A stretch of DNA of 64,000 nt from Nostoc sp. CHAB 5824 (GTDB lineage Bacteria > Cyanobacteriota > Cyanobacteriia > Cyanobacteriales > Nostocaceae): the NCBI RefSeq assembly GCF_020829665.1, contig NZ_JAIVFT010000001.1, positions 248,001-312,000 on the forward strand, read 5' to 3'. Positions 48,677 to 57,505 of the stretch are shown here, piece after piece. The position numbers and the translations under genes were made by a program. Position 1 is the stretch's first letter. Each line of letters starts with the position of its first letter. The notes under the pieces are model-generated. The model made no database searches and was not told the origin of the DNA. It was given only the letters and a program-made list of their open reading frames with translations.

Positions 48677-48962
48677 TCCAAAGTCAGTCGTGTTGGAGTA
48701 CTTCAAACTTTGTCGCACCGCGATCAAGTACACAGGTGCAACGCCGAATAGCCCGCCGTAGGCATCGCTTTCATAAATCTCCACAAACAAAGTAATCACT
48801 TGACTTTTAAAACAGTGGCTACAAATCTTCAAAACTTATGCAGTATTGAGATGATTGGGCTAAATTTCGCCTCAACGTAAAAGAATCAAGGTGATAGGGG
48901 AAAAAGCGTTAATATACTTAGTAAAAATGTATGTACATTTCTGAGATAGACATTATAAACCA

Positions 48963-49370
48963 ATGGATATAGCTCTACTCGTTAAATTTCTCGCTCCCTG
49001 TCTGCCATTTCTGTTGAATGTGGGTAATAAAGCTGTAGAAGGGGCATCTCAAAAAGTAGGTGAAGATGTTTGGAATAAAGCCAAAGCTATTTGGACTAAG
49101 TTACATCCCAAAGTAGAAGCTAAGGAAGCAGCGAAAGAAGCAGCAACGGATGTGGCACAAAAGCCAGAGGATGAGGATTTACAAACAAGTTTGCGGGTGC
49201 AACTCAAGAAGATTTTAGAAGCGGATACAGCACTTGCAGAGGAAATAGCTAAGATTTGGCAAACATCGACTGACAAACCCGGAGACAATATTCAGGTGAG
49301 TGCTAATGCTTACGACCAAAGTACGGTGAAGCAAGTTGGGAAGATTGATGCAAACCAAGTAAGTTTTTAA
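48963..49370 (+). CDS. Helical effector protein with C-terminal amyloid-like motif (Bell-domain candidate)
   Basis: 135 residues. The N-terminal half starts with a hydrophobic helix (MDIALLVKFLAPCLPFLLNV) and continues as amphipathic helices (VGEDVWNKAKAIWTKLHPKV, then Ala/Glu/Lys-rich; LRVQLKKILEADTALAEEIA). The C terminus, residues 110-135, has ANAYDQSTVKQVGKI then DANQVSF. This matches, residue for residue in spacing, the N terminus of the NLR encoded next (TAKDESKLTQVGSIKAKNF). A hydrophobic helical domain plus terminal motif shared with an adjacent NLR is the layout of Bell-domain effectors in bacterial amyloid signalling. The role, membrane damage or cell death on activation, is inferred. 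Confidence 0.75.
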   Translation: MDIALLVKFLAPCLPFLLNVGNKAVEGASQKVGEDVWNKAKAIWTKLHPKVEAKEAAKEAATDVAQKPEDEDLQTSLRVQLKKILEADTALAEEIAKIWQTSTDKPGDNIQVSANAYDQSTVKQVGKIDANQVSF

Positions 49371-49408
49371 TTAAATAGGGTGGATAGAGTACCAATAGTT
49401 CGGATAAG

Positions 49409-49490
49409 ATCCCCCCGCCTGTGGCGACCCCCTTTTTAAGGGGGTAAACGAGGAAGTTAGCCCCCCTTTTTAAGGGGGGTTGGGGGGATC
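49409..49490. repeat. GATCCCCC...GGGGGATC palindrome between the NLR-system genes
   Basis: Outer arms GATCCCCCC and GGGGGGATC enclose two C5-6 T5 AA G5-6 hairpins. Same family as 20199-20271. It may reduce read-through between the effector and NLR genes. Confidence 0.8.
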
Positions 49491-49560
49491 TTCGCAGGGT
49501 AAACAAGCTAACCAAACCGTATTGGATAGAGTACTGTCCACCCTAAAAATTTTGATGTTT

Positions 49561-49616
49561 CGAGTTCCGAACACGAACTTCTGAGTTCCGAACACCAACT
49601 TCCGAGTTCACAACGA
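49561..49616. repeat. Two and a half 21-bp units upstream of the NLR gene
   Basis: CGAGTTCCGAACACGAACTTC and TGAGTTCCGAACACCAACTTC, then a partial CGAGTTCACAACGACAAC. They resemble, in inverted sense, the GAACTCGGAACTT units at 4220-4366. They end about 35 bp before the NLR start codon. Confidence 0.75.
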
Positions 49617-49653
49617 CAACACCCAGCAAAATTTTTAACTGTGCTGATTAACT

Positions 49654-52434
49654 ATGGCGGAAGAACCAAACCCCAGTAGTCAAAAAATCATCAAGATGGA
49701 GGGAACTGCTAAAGATGAGAGCAAACTAACTCAAGTTGGTTCTATTAAAGCAAAGAATTTTAATTTGACCACAGAACAGTTGCAAATTATTGTTCAGCTA
49801 GAAAGCATTAATAAACCAGAATCGCCAGGGGTTCTCAAAGCAGGGAACCCTAACAAAAGTTTGGCTTACTGGCAGGGACGTAAAACAGAAATTGCTCAGA
49901 TACAGCAATGGTTAACTGATAAAAATACTTTTCTAATTGGCATAGAAGGCATCGGTGGCACGGGTAAATCGATGTTAGCAGCTAAAATTTATGACGAAAT
50001 TGAGGGTTTCCCTAAGCGATTTTGGGGTGACGTTAGTTATGGCGCAGGTTTTAGCGATTTAGCCCGCCAAGTCCTCAGTGAATTTGGCTTTCCGGTTCCA
50101 GAACAAGAAGCGCAGTTAGTGGAGGCGCTAGTTAAGTGTCTGCAATCTGGGCAATATTTACTGATCATTGACAATCTGGAGAGTTTATTACAGCCAGATA
50201 GACAATGGAGAAGTCAATTCTACAGCGACTTTTTCAAAGCTTGGGTGGAATATGGCGGTAATAGTAAGGTAATAGTTACGTCTAGGGAAAGACCAGAATT
50301 ACCAAAATTTACATGGCTACCCCTGAAAGGTTTGCAAGTAGATGAAGGGGTAGCACTGTTAAGTGCATTAGGCATTTGCGGGGATTTAGGGGATTTTGTG
50401 GAATTGGTAGATGGGCATCCCCTGTTGTTGAAATTGGTCGCAGATTTATTAAAAGAAGAATACCCTCAAGACCCGGATTTAAGACTATTGGCAGATTTAG
50501 GTTTAGGAAATTTGCAGCAATTTTTGAAAGATTCCCAAGTGGTAGGTGTGCATCGCCGGGAAAATGTGGGGATGGTGTTGGTATTGGATGCCAGTTTTGA
50601 GCGTTTGAGTGAATTGCAAAAGACTTTATTGCTCAATATCAGCGTTTATCGTGGTGCTGTTGAGAGTGTAGCAGCCGTGGCAGTATTGCGGGGAAGTTTA
50701 CAAACAGAGATTGAGAGAGAACTGAGAAACCTTGTTAAGCGTTCTCTGTTGTCGGAAAAACTTAATGGTAAGCGGCGGTTTGAGTTTCAGCCAGTAGTGT
50801 TGGAATATGTGCGGTATAAAGCTGGTGATCAGACAGAGGCACATCAACGAGCCATCAATTACTATCTTTTGAATGTTAAACAACTACCTTGGCAGACTAA
50901 AGAAGATATCAAGGAATATTTAGAAATTTTTTATCACTGGTTTCAATTAGAAAAGTATGATTCGGCATTTGATAGCATTCTTTTCTGCACTGAATTTTTG
51001 GCCTTGCGGGGCTATTACACCGATCAAGTTGATTTATACGGGCAATTAATAGAAGCCTGGGAAAAAACTGGCGAGATAAAAAACTCGAATTATCAGGTTG
51101 CTCTCAATGACTTGGGTAATGCTTGCAATTATCAGGGGCAGTATGAACGGGCTATAGATTTCTTACAGCAGTCTTTAGAAATAGCTAAAGAAATAGGCTA
51201 TCGCTATGGCGAAGGTAATTCCTTAATCGGTTTGGGCAATGCTTACAACTCCCTGGGACAGTACCAACGGGCGATTGAGTTTTTGCAGCAGTCTTTGGAA
51301 ATCAAAAGGGAGATAGGCGATCGCTTTGGCGAAGGTGCTTCCTTGGGCAATTTGGGCAATGCTTACAACTCCCTGGGACAGTACCAACGGGCGATTGATT
51401 TCTACCAGCAGTCTTTGGAAATATCTAGGGAGATAGGCGATCGCTATGGCGAAGGTGCTTCCTTGGGCAATTTGGGCAATGCTTACAACTCCCTGGGACA
51501 GTACCAACGGGCGATTGATTTCTACCAGCAGTCTTTGGAAATATCTAGGGAGATAGGCGATATTCAAGGGGAAGGTAATTCCTTAATCGGTTTGGGCAAT
51601 GCTTACGGCTCCCTGGGACAGTACCAACGGGCGATTGAGTTCTTGCAGCAGTCTTTGGAAATCAAAAGGGAGATAGGCGATCGCTTTGGCGAAGGTGCTT
51701 CCTTGGGCAATTTGGGCGATGCTTACAGCTCCCTGGAACAGTACCAACGGGCGATTGATTTCTACCAGCAGTCTTTGGAAATATCTAGGGAGATAGGCGA
51801 TATTCAAGGGGAAGGTAATTCCTTAATCGGTTTGGGCAATGCTTACAACTCCCTGGGACAGTACCAACGGGCGATTGATTTCTACCAGCAGTCTTTGGAG
51901 ATCAAAAGGGAGATAGGCGATATTCGAGGGGAAGGTAATTCCTTAATGGGTTTGGGCAATACTTACAACTCCCTGGGACAGTACCAACGGGCGATTGATT
52001 TCTACCAGCAGTCTTTGGAAATATCTAGGGAGATAAGCGATATTCAAGGGGAAGGTAATTCCTTAATCGGTTTGGGCGATGCTTACGGCTCCCTGGGACA
52101 GTACCAACGGGCGATTGAGTTCTTGCAGCAGTCTTTGGAAATCACAAGGGAGATAGGCAATATTTCAGGGGAAGCGATCGTATGGTTGAATTTAGGTGAA
52201 GCATTAGAAAACCTCAACCGAGAATCAGACGCGCTGGGTGCTTATTGCAATGCCCGTGAACTATTTCAGGCGATGGGACTTGATGATAAAGTGCAATATT
52301 GCAACAATGCAATTGAGCGTCTTTCTCAACCAAAAACGCCTGTAGTTTCTCGCCGTGGGTTTTGGGCGTGGTTGCGTCGGTTGTGGCGTTGGGTTCTCTC
52401 TTGGTTCCGGCGGTCAAAAAGAGATACGCTATAA
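49654..52434 (+). CDS. NLR-type STAND protein: amyloid-like motif, NB-ARC, TPR repeats
   Basis: 926 residues. Residues 16-38 hold the motif GTAKDESKLTQVGSI then KAKNFNL, matching the C terminus of the preceding protein. NB-ARC spans about 70-400: P-loop GIEGIGGTGKS (96-106), Walker B LLIIDNLESLL (D173), VIVTSRERPE and the GHPLLLKLVADLL motif. A winged-helix region precedes TPRs from about 483, nine of 40 residues nearly identical plus one degenerate. The last 28 residues are Trp/Arg-rich (GFWAWLRRLWRWVLSWFRRS), likely membrane-active or an added anchor. In STAND proteins, ligand binding by the repeats lets the NB-ARC oligomerise; here that would expose the N-terminal motif to seed the partner. 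Defence or cell-death role inferred. Confidence 0.88.
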   Translation: MAEEPNPSSQKIIKMEGTAKDESKLTQVGSIKAKNFNLTTEQLQIIVQLESINKPESPGVLKAGNPNKSLAYWQGRKTEIAQIQQWLTDKNTFLIGIEGIGGTGKSMLAAKIYDEIEGFPKRFWGDVSYGAGFSDLARQVLSEFGFPVPEQEAQLVEALVKCLQSGQYLLIIDNLESLLQPDRQWRSQFYSDFFKAWVEYGGNSKVIVTSRERPELPKFTWLPLKGLQVDEGVALLSALGICGDLGDFVELVDGHPLLLKLVADLLKEEYPQDPDLRLLADLGLGNLQQFLKDSQVVGVHRRENVGMVLVLDASFERLSELQKTLLLNISVYRGAVESVAAVAVLRGSLQTEIERELRNLVKRSLLSEKLNGKRRFEFQPVVLEYVRYKAGDQTEAHQRAINYYLLNVKQLPWQTKEDIKEYLEIFYHWFQLEKYDSAFDSILFCTEFLALRGYYTDQVDLYGQLIEAWEKTGEIKNSNYQVALNDLGNACNYQGQYERAIDFLQQSLEIAKEIGYRYGEGNSLIGLGNAYNSLGQYQRAIEFLQQSLEIKREIGDRFGEGASLGNLGNAYNSLGQYQRAIDFYQQSLEISREIGDRYGEGASLGNLGNAYNSLGQYQRAIDFYQQSLEISREIGDIQGEGNSLIGLGNAYGSLGQYQRAIEFLQQSLEIKREIGDRFGEGASLGNLGDAYSSLEQYQRAIDFYQQSLEISREIGDIQGEGNSLIGLGNAYNSLGQYQRAIDFYQQSLEIKREIGDIRGEGNSLMGLGNTYNSLGQYQRAIDFYQQSLEISREISDIQGEGNSLIGLGDAYGSLGQYQRAIEFLQQSLEITREIGNISGEAIVWLNLGEALENLNRESDALGAYCNARELFQAMGLDDKVQYCNNAIERLSQPKTPVVSRRGFWAWLRRLWRWVLSWFRRSKRDTL
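51232..52191 (+). repeat. Eight tandem 120-bp TPR-coding units
   Basis: Eight in-frame 120-bp units, beginning TTGGGCAATGCTTACAACTC or close variants, encode 40-residue TPRs. Units alternate between two types, FLQQSLEIKREIGDRFGEG and FYQQSLEISREIGDIQGEG, which suggests duplication of two-unit blocks. No indels. Confidence 0.93.
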
Positions 52435-52462
52435 TCACTCACAAGATTTCATAGAATTAACT

Positions 52463-52741
52463 ATGACACCTCCATTGCTACCAAACCTTCAAAGTCTACC
52501 CGCTAGCTTTCCTTTAGAAGGTGCAATCAGTATCGAGTTGCAAGAGGGAATACCTATATTTAAAGCTTCTAACATTGTCCAAAATCGTATTGCAGCTTTA
52601 CTAGCCAAACAACAAATTTCTCCACTCCACCCACAAGAAGAACAAGAGCTAGATAGCTATGAAGAAATTGACGATTACCTAAGTTTTCTCAATCGTCTAG
52701 CTAGAAATATTTTACAAAATCCCAATAATCAGACTGTGTAA
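52463..52741 (+). CDS. Small protein coupled to the HNH endonuclease gene
   Basis: 92 residues from ATG 52463. It contains a hydrophobic/acidic N-terminal half (SFPLEGAISIELQEGIPIFK, VQNRIAALLAKQQISPL) and an acidic tail (EEQELDSYEEIDDYLSFLNR). The gene ends 2 bp before the HNH gene. Small acidic proteins in this position may act as regulators or antitoxin-like partners, but I cannot assign the family. An earlier in-frame start within the NLR gene is not needed. Confidence 0.65.
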   Translation: MTPPLLPNLQSLPASFPLEGAISIELQEGIPIFKASNIVQNRIAALLAKQQISPLHPQEEQELDSYEEIDDYLSFLNRLARNILQNPNNQTV

Positions 52742-52743
52742 AA

Positions 52744-53193
52744 GTGGCTAGTCGTAAAATTCCCGATGCAATTCAGCAACAAGTACGTCAGCGAGCCTCT
52801 GAATTGTGTGAATATTGCCACGTTTCAGAAAAGTGGCAGTATGTATTATTCACAGTAGATCATGTTATTCCCTTAAGTCAAAACGGCAAAGATACTATAG
52901 ATAATTTGGCTTTAGCTTGTTTCCATTGTAACCGCAGAAAATCAGCCAAAACCACAGCCGTAGATCCTGAATCTGGCTTAGAGGTTCCTTTATTTAATCC
53001 AAGAGAAAGTCTCTGGAGCGAACATTTTATTTGGTCTGCTGATAAACTTAAAATTAATGGGCTAACACAAACTGGCAAAGCAACAATAGCTGCACTAAAT
53101 TTAAATCGAGAAAGAATTGTAAATATTCGTGCTGCTGACAAAGTAGTTAACCGTCATCCTCCACCAGAAGATCCTATTGAGGATATGAGTTAA
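52744..53193 (+). CDS. HNH endonuclease
   Basis: 149 residues from a GTG start at 52744. HNH signature: CEYCHVSEKW (zinc CxxC), TVDHVIPLSQNGKDTIDNLA (the catalytic His and Asn) and LACFHCNRRKSAKTT (second CxxC). The C-terminal part (PRESLWSEHFIWSADKLKI, GLTQTGKATIAALNLNRERI) is typical of a frequent stand-alone cyanobacterial HNH family. It follows a small protein gene by 2 bp and lies just downstream of the NLR gene. Target DNA and role (mobile, repair or defence) unknown. Confidence 0.88.
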   Translation: MASRKIPDAIQQQVRQRASELCEYCHVSEKWQYVLFTVDHVIPLSQNGKDTIDNLALACFHCNRRKSAKTTAVDPESGLEVPLFNPRESLWSEHFIWSADKLKINGLTQTGKATIAALNLNRERIVNIRAADKVVNRHPPPEDPIEDMS

Positions 53194-53414
53194 TTCATCA
53201 ACATCATTGCAAATAGTGCGATCGCAAGTTCAACAACCCATCATATACTCGACATTTTCGGAATTATGAGGCTTACCGCTCATTTGAGCCATTGTTATCT
53301 AAAGAGCAATTTGAATGATAGTTATAAAACCATGCGATCGCTCTTGCCGATTCCCATCACTGACGCAAAAGCGATCGCAAGTGTTTTCTCTTTTTACTGG
53401 CGTTGACTCCCACA

Positions 53415-55496
53415 TCACGAATGAGGCTCTCCCAACAACACAATTGAACACTTCAATTCTCGAAGTAACTGCGTTGTCACTTCACTAACGGCTAATCCAC
53501 CTGCTGTGCGATAACGAACGGAACGTAACACCGCTAAATCAAATGCCTGAGATTCCCGAATTATAACTTTAGCAATATCATCACCCCTAATTGTTTGGAT
53601 ATTCGTATTCACCTGTAATTGACCTTTAGAAGTAATATCAGACAATTGAGATACAAAGTTTTCTACTCGAGTCGGCGGTGTTTTGCGATCGGATACGTGT
53701 AACAACACTACTTCTGCCTGATTAACATCAGCCAAAATCTGGGCGAACCTTAAAGCACCAATAGTTTGGCGCGTTAAGTCTCCAACTGGTACAAGAATTC
53801 TTTGAATTGTCTTAGGACTACTTAAAAGGCGTGTTACTGCTACTGGACAGTGAGAAGACCAGAAAACGCTATCAATTACATTACCAAATAAGCGGGCACG
53901 CAAACCTGTTGTCTGCGACCAACCCATCACTACTAAACTAGCGTTTTGTTCTCGACTCGTGCGGCTAATCCCCAAAGCTGCATCATCATCAATCCGAATT
54001 GCTGGTGATACTTCCACCTCAAATTCTTGACTGATTTCTTTAGCTAAATTCAATCTTTCCCGGCTTTGGTCGAGTGCTGTTACTAATTGCGGATCATCCA
54101 TCTGGATATGTGCTTTAGTAATAGCTAATGGCACAATCCTTCCAGATTCATGACTAGCCAGTAGTGCTGCCATTTCTATTAGATAGCGCTGGGTTTGGGG
54201 ATTGTATATTGGGACTAATACAGTAAATGGATACTGGTTTTTCTCTACTTGCTCATCTTCATTACCTTGCCACCAAGTTGTCAAACTATCTGTTTCAAAA
54301 TCTGTCTGAGAAAGCTGTAGTGAAGGAGCAAATCGTGCTGTTATTATGGGGCCTAGTATTGCAGTTACCAGCATGAGGACAATCACACTGTTTAAGACAG
54401 CTTCACTGATTAAACGCTCACCAGCAGGATTTACCGTTTGATAAGCAACTAAGGTTGCTGCTAGTGTGGCTGCTACCTGTGGTAGTGACAATGACCACAT
54501 CGTTAGCAATTCCGCCGTGTTGTAGCGATACAATAATTTGGCTAAGAATGCTGCTATAAATTTGCTGCCAATCAAAGCTACTACAATTACCAGAGTCAGC
54601 CAAATTGAACTGAGGGTTTTGATAAATGCAGGAATATTAATCAATAATCCCATGTCCACAAAGAAACAAGGGATAAATAAAACACTACCAATAAACTCGA
54701 TTTTTTCTCTAACTGGGCTACGTCCTAGAACATCGTTGACAGCTAAACCTGCTAAAAAAGCACCAACAATTTTTTCAACTCCAATTACCTGCGCTCCAAC
54801 AGATGCCAAAAATAATGCTAGTAATATAAACAAAAACTGGTTACTTTGTTCATCCCCAGAGCGGCGAAAAAACTCTTTTCCTGCCCAGTCAAAACCAAAT
54901 AGAACAACAGCAGTGTAAATTGCTAATCCACCCAATAAAATCGCTAAACTCATGGCGGAAAATTCTCCTCCATGAATTCCAACACAAATTGCTAACACTA
55001 GCAAAGCACCTGTGTCAGTAAAAATTGTGGCACCAATTGTGACGGTTACAGCTTCATTCGTTACCACTCCCAGACGACTCACAATTGGATATGCCAAAAG
55101 GGTATGAGAAGCCAGTAAAGAACCAATTAGAAAGGAGGCATTCCAACCAAAATTGAATAATCGTCCTGTAGCAATGCCAGCAATCATTGGAACTAAAAAT
55201 GTTAAAATGCCAAACCCGATTGAGCGATTTCTAGTTTTACGAAACTGCTCTAAGTCAATTTCTAAACCTGCCACAAACATCAAATAAAGTTTGCCGATCT
55301 CCGAGAGGAGATTGATAGTTTCAGACTCAGGGTTTAACAACTTTAGTCCATTTTGCCCTAGTAATATACCTGCAACCAACAATCCCACTAATCCAGGTAG
55401 CCGTAGTCGCTCAAATATAGGAGGTACAGTAAAGATTACTGTTAGGAGAATTGTAAATGCAACGATAGGACTGTCTGTTAGCGAGTTCAGTGCCAT
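53415..55496 (-). CDS. CPA2 cation:proton antiporter with C-terminal UspA domains
   Basis: 693 residues. Residues 1-395 hold about 12 hydrophobic helices of the Kef/NapA (CPA2) type: PIFERLRLPGLVGLLVAGIL, LYLMFVAGLEIDLEQFRKTR, VGAFLAGLAVNDVLG. Residues about 430-560 and 570-693 are two UspA-like nucleotide-binding domains (e.g. NASLVVMGWSQTTGL; TIQRILVPVGDLTRQTIGAL). The protein should exchange Na+ or K+ for protons and be regulated by adenine nucleotides. Which ion is moved cannot be read from sequence. Confidence 0.92.
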   Translation of the reverse strand: MALNSLTDSPIVAFTILLTVIFTVPPIFERLRLPGLVGLLVAGILLGQNGLKLLNPESETINLLSEIGKLYLMFVAGLEIDLEQFRKTRNRSIGFGILTFLVPMIAGIATGRLFNFGWNASFLIGSLLASHTLLAYPIVSRLGVVTNEAVTVTIGATIFTDTGALLVLAICVGIHGGEFSAMSLAILLGGLAIYTAVVLFGFDWAGKEFFRRSGDEQSNQFLFILLALFLASVGAQVIGVEKIVGAFLAGLAVNDVLGRSPVREKIEFIGSVLFIPCFFVDMGLLINIPAFIKTLSSIWLTLVIVVALIGSKFIAAFLAKLLYRYNTAELLTMWSLSLPQVAATLAATLVAYQTVNPAGERLISEAVLNSVIVLMLVTAILGPIITARFAPSLQLSQTDFETDSLTTWWQGNEDEQVEKNQYPFTVLVPIYNPQTQRYLIEMAALLASHESGRIVPLAITKAHIQMDDPQLVTALDQSRERLNLAKEISQEFEVEVSPAIRIDDDAALGISRTSREQNASLVVMGWSQTTGLRARLFGNVIDSVFWSSHCPVAVTRLLSSPKTIQRILVPVGDLTRQTIGALRFAQILADVNQAEVVLLHVSDRKTPPTRVENFVSQLSDITSKGQLQVNTNIQTIRGDDIAKVIIRESQAFDLAVLRSVRYRTAGGLAVSEVTTQLLRELKCSIVLLGEPHS

Positions 55497-55910
55497 GTTT
55501 AATAATTAAACCTAAATAAAAAACGTACAACTAGATAAGGAATTTTACTTAAAATTTTTGGTTACTTCAGTTTTATTAATTAAAAAAAATTAAATTTTTA
55601 AAAGTATAAATGTTGCGATCGCAATCACGATTCTACCTTAAGAAGGGATTTTATACATCTATAGGGTGAAATATCAATGGAATTTATAGTAACAAAAATA
55701 ATTGCTGTTTAAATAATAGGAAATGCTTTCAAAAAAGCATAAAACGACAATAACTTCTTAAATATAGCGGTTCTCGTTTCAATGATTAGGCACACATCTG
55801 TGCGTGCCTCTAATTTTCTGCACCATATCTAGAAAAATCTGGAAGACCGCTCCTATGGGTTCCTATCAATGATAATTTTAAGCATTGGGAACCCCTAAAA
55901 ATCAAAGTTT
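55497..55910. other. Divergent intergenic region
   Basis: 414 bp between the antiporter gene and chlM. It holds a HIP1 octamer at 55615 and a TATAGCGGTTCTC motif at about 55764; TATAGCGGTTCTC also recurs at 62397. AT-rich elsewhere; no gene seen. Confidence 0.45.
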
Positions 55911-56597
55911 ATGAACGCAGCCGACGATAAAACGATTGTTCGTGAGTATTTCAATTCCACAGGGTTTGACCGTTGGAAGCGAATCTACGGTGATGGCGAA
56001 GTCAACAAAGTTCAACTAGACATCCGTAATGGACACCAGCAAACCGTGGATACAGTTTTCGGCTGGCTGAAGGCTGATAACAATTTACCAGAGCTATCAA
56101 TCTGCGATGCTGGTTGTGGTGTCGGTAGTCTCAGCATCCCCCTAGCGGTAGATGGTGCCAAAGTCTATGCCACCGATATTTCTGAAAAAATGGTGGAAGA
56201 AGGCAAGGATAGATCCAAGCAAACCTTGCCAAATGCTGAAAATCCCACTTTTGCGGTACAGGATTTGGAATCGTTGAGTGGTACTTACCATACCGTTATT
56301 TGCTTGGATGTTCTCATCCACTACCCCCAAGAAAAAGCCGATGAGATGATTTCTCACCTCTGTTCTTTGGCACAGTCGCGGATAATTCTCAGTTTTGCGC
56401 CGAAGACCTGCGCCCTGAGTATACTCAAGAAAATTGGCAGTTTCTTTCCTGGGCCAAGTAAAGCAACTCGTGCATATTTGCATCGTGAGGCTGATGTGGT
56501 GAGAATCTTGGAAAGTAATGGTTTTACACTACAAAGACAGTCGATGACTCGGACTCGCTTCTATTTCTCCCGTCTCTTAGAAGCTACACGTAAGTGA
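55911..56597 (+). CDS. chlM: Magnesium-protoporphyrin IX O-methyltransferase
   Basis: 228 residues. ChlM/BchM methylates Mg-protoporphyrin IX with SAM, an early chlorophyll-branch step. The start VREYFNSTGFDRWKRIYGDG is diagnostic, followed by SAM motif I ICDAGCGVGSLSIPLA, VYATDISEKMVEEG and ICLDVLIHYPQEKADEMI, and a C-terminal AYLHREADVVRILESNGF. Single gene with no neighbouring pigment genes here. Confidence 0.95.
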   Translation: MNAADDKTIVREYFNSTGFDRWKRIYGDGEVNKVQLDIRNGHQQTVDTVFGWLKADNNLPELSICDAGCGVGSLSIPLAVDGAKVYATDISEKMVEEGKDRSKQTLPNAENPTFAVQDLESLSGTYHTVICLDVLIHYPQEKADEMISHLCSLAQSRIILSFAPKTCALSILKKIGSFFPGPSKATRAYLHREADVVRILESNGFTLQRQSMTRTRFYFSRLLEATRK

Positions 56598-56906
56598 GTT
56601 GAAAATCGCAGTAAAATTAATATCTTTGCTGCGATTTAACAATTTTAAAGCTTAACACTGGTAGGGATTCGAATTGGTGCTAAGTTCTGCTTTTGATCTT
56701 GGCGATCGCTCTGATTGGGAGCATTAAAATATTACACGATTGCTGAGTGTGTTGTACGCGCTTAGAACCCTGCTTCTTTAAGCAAGATAGGCAAAAAAGT
56801 CTGGTGCAAAAGCTAAAAAACCGTCACTGGGAGTAGATTGATATACTAGAACCTTTGCGAAAGTCAGGTTAAAATCGCTAGCAAAGTTCAAATCTGAAGT
56901 GGAACT

Positions 56907-57389
56907 ATGAAAACTGCTGAAAAATTGGCTGCCGGTTGGCTACTGACACTCGGATTCATGTTTGTAACTCTATCAGCAACAGCGGCATTTGAAAAATTTG
57001 CTACACGTAAAGCCATCATAATACCCACAGATGAGTATGATTTTACTGCACCAAATGCTACTTATTATGAAGATAATAATGCTGCTGTTGGTGGTCTCAT
57101 TTTTGGTGTTCCTACTTTAACACTAGGCACATGGTTAGCATTGGGATTATACCGCCAAAGCCGACAGGAGAAAAAAGCGCTTAACCAACAAGTTAGCGAT
57201 CGCTTGCAATCGATTTTTTATGAGATGCTACAAGAAAATCATGGGCGCGTAACTGTTTTAGGCTTTGCCATGCAGTCACAATTACCCGCAGCCGACGCTA
57301 GACAATATTTAGATGAAAAAGCTAAAGACTTCAATGCAAACTTTAAGGTGAACGAAGAAGGGGCTGTATCATATCATTTTGATGTCTAA
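56907..57389 (+). CDS. Conserved-looking membrane protein, unknown function
   Basis: 160 residues. Two hydrophobic segments (AAGWLLTLGFMFVTLSATAA; VGGLIFGVPTLTLGTWLALG) flank a short extracytoplasmic loop rich in acidic and aromatic residues. The C-terminal half is soluble and helical (SDRLQSIFYEMLQENHGRVT, then LGFAMQSQLPAADARQYLDE). It resembles an inner-membrane protein with a winged-helix-like cytosolic end, seen widely in cyanobacteria. No assigned function. Confidence 0.75.
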   Translation: MKTAEKLAAGWLLTLGFMFVTLSATAAFEKFATRKAIIIPTDEYDFTAPNATYYEDNNAAVGGLIFGVPTLTLGTWLALGLYRQSRQEKKALNQQVSDRLQSIFYEMLQENHGRVTVLGFAMQSQLPAADARQYLDEKAKDFNANFKVNEEGAVSYHFDV

Positions 57390-57505
57390 TTGTCATTTGT
57401 TCTACCCTTCGGGAAGCCGTCCTCCGGGCGTCTATGTTATTTGTTCTTTGTCATTAACTAATGACTAATGACCAATGACTAATAATCAACTTATGGCTAG
57501 GTCTA

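Noticed and set aside
48380..48690. CRISPR array
   Set aside because: The units are 21 bp, contiguous and without unique spacers, so this is a simple tandem array.
48185..48832. Frames on both strands with GVPQHNF- or EVLQSRV-type heptads
   Set aside because: The 14-unit 21-bp array leaves all frames open; three overlapping frames with equal claims and no conserved flanks argue against any of them.
56650..56690. tRNA-like GGGATTCGAATT segment
   Set aside because: The T-loop-like string has no matching acceptor stem or anticodon arm around it.
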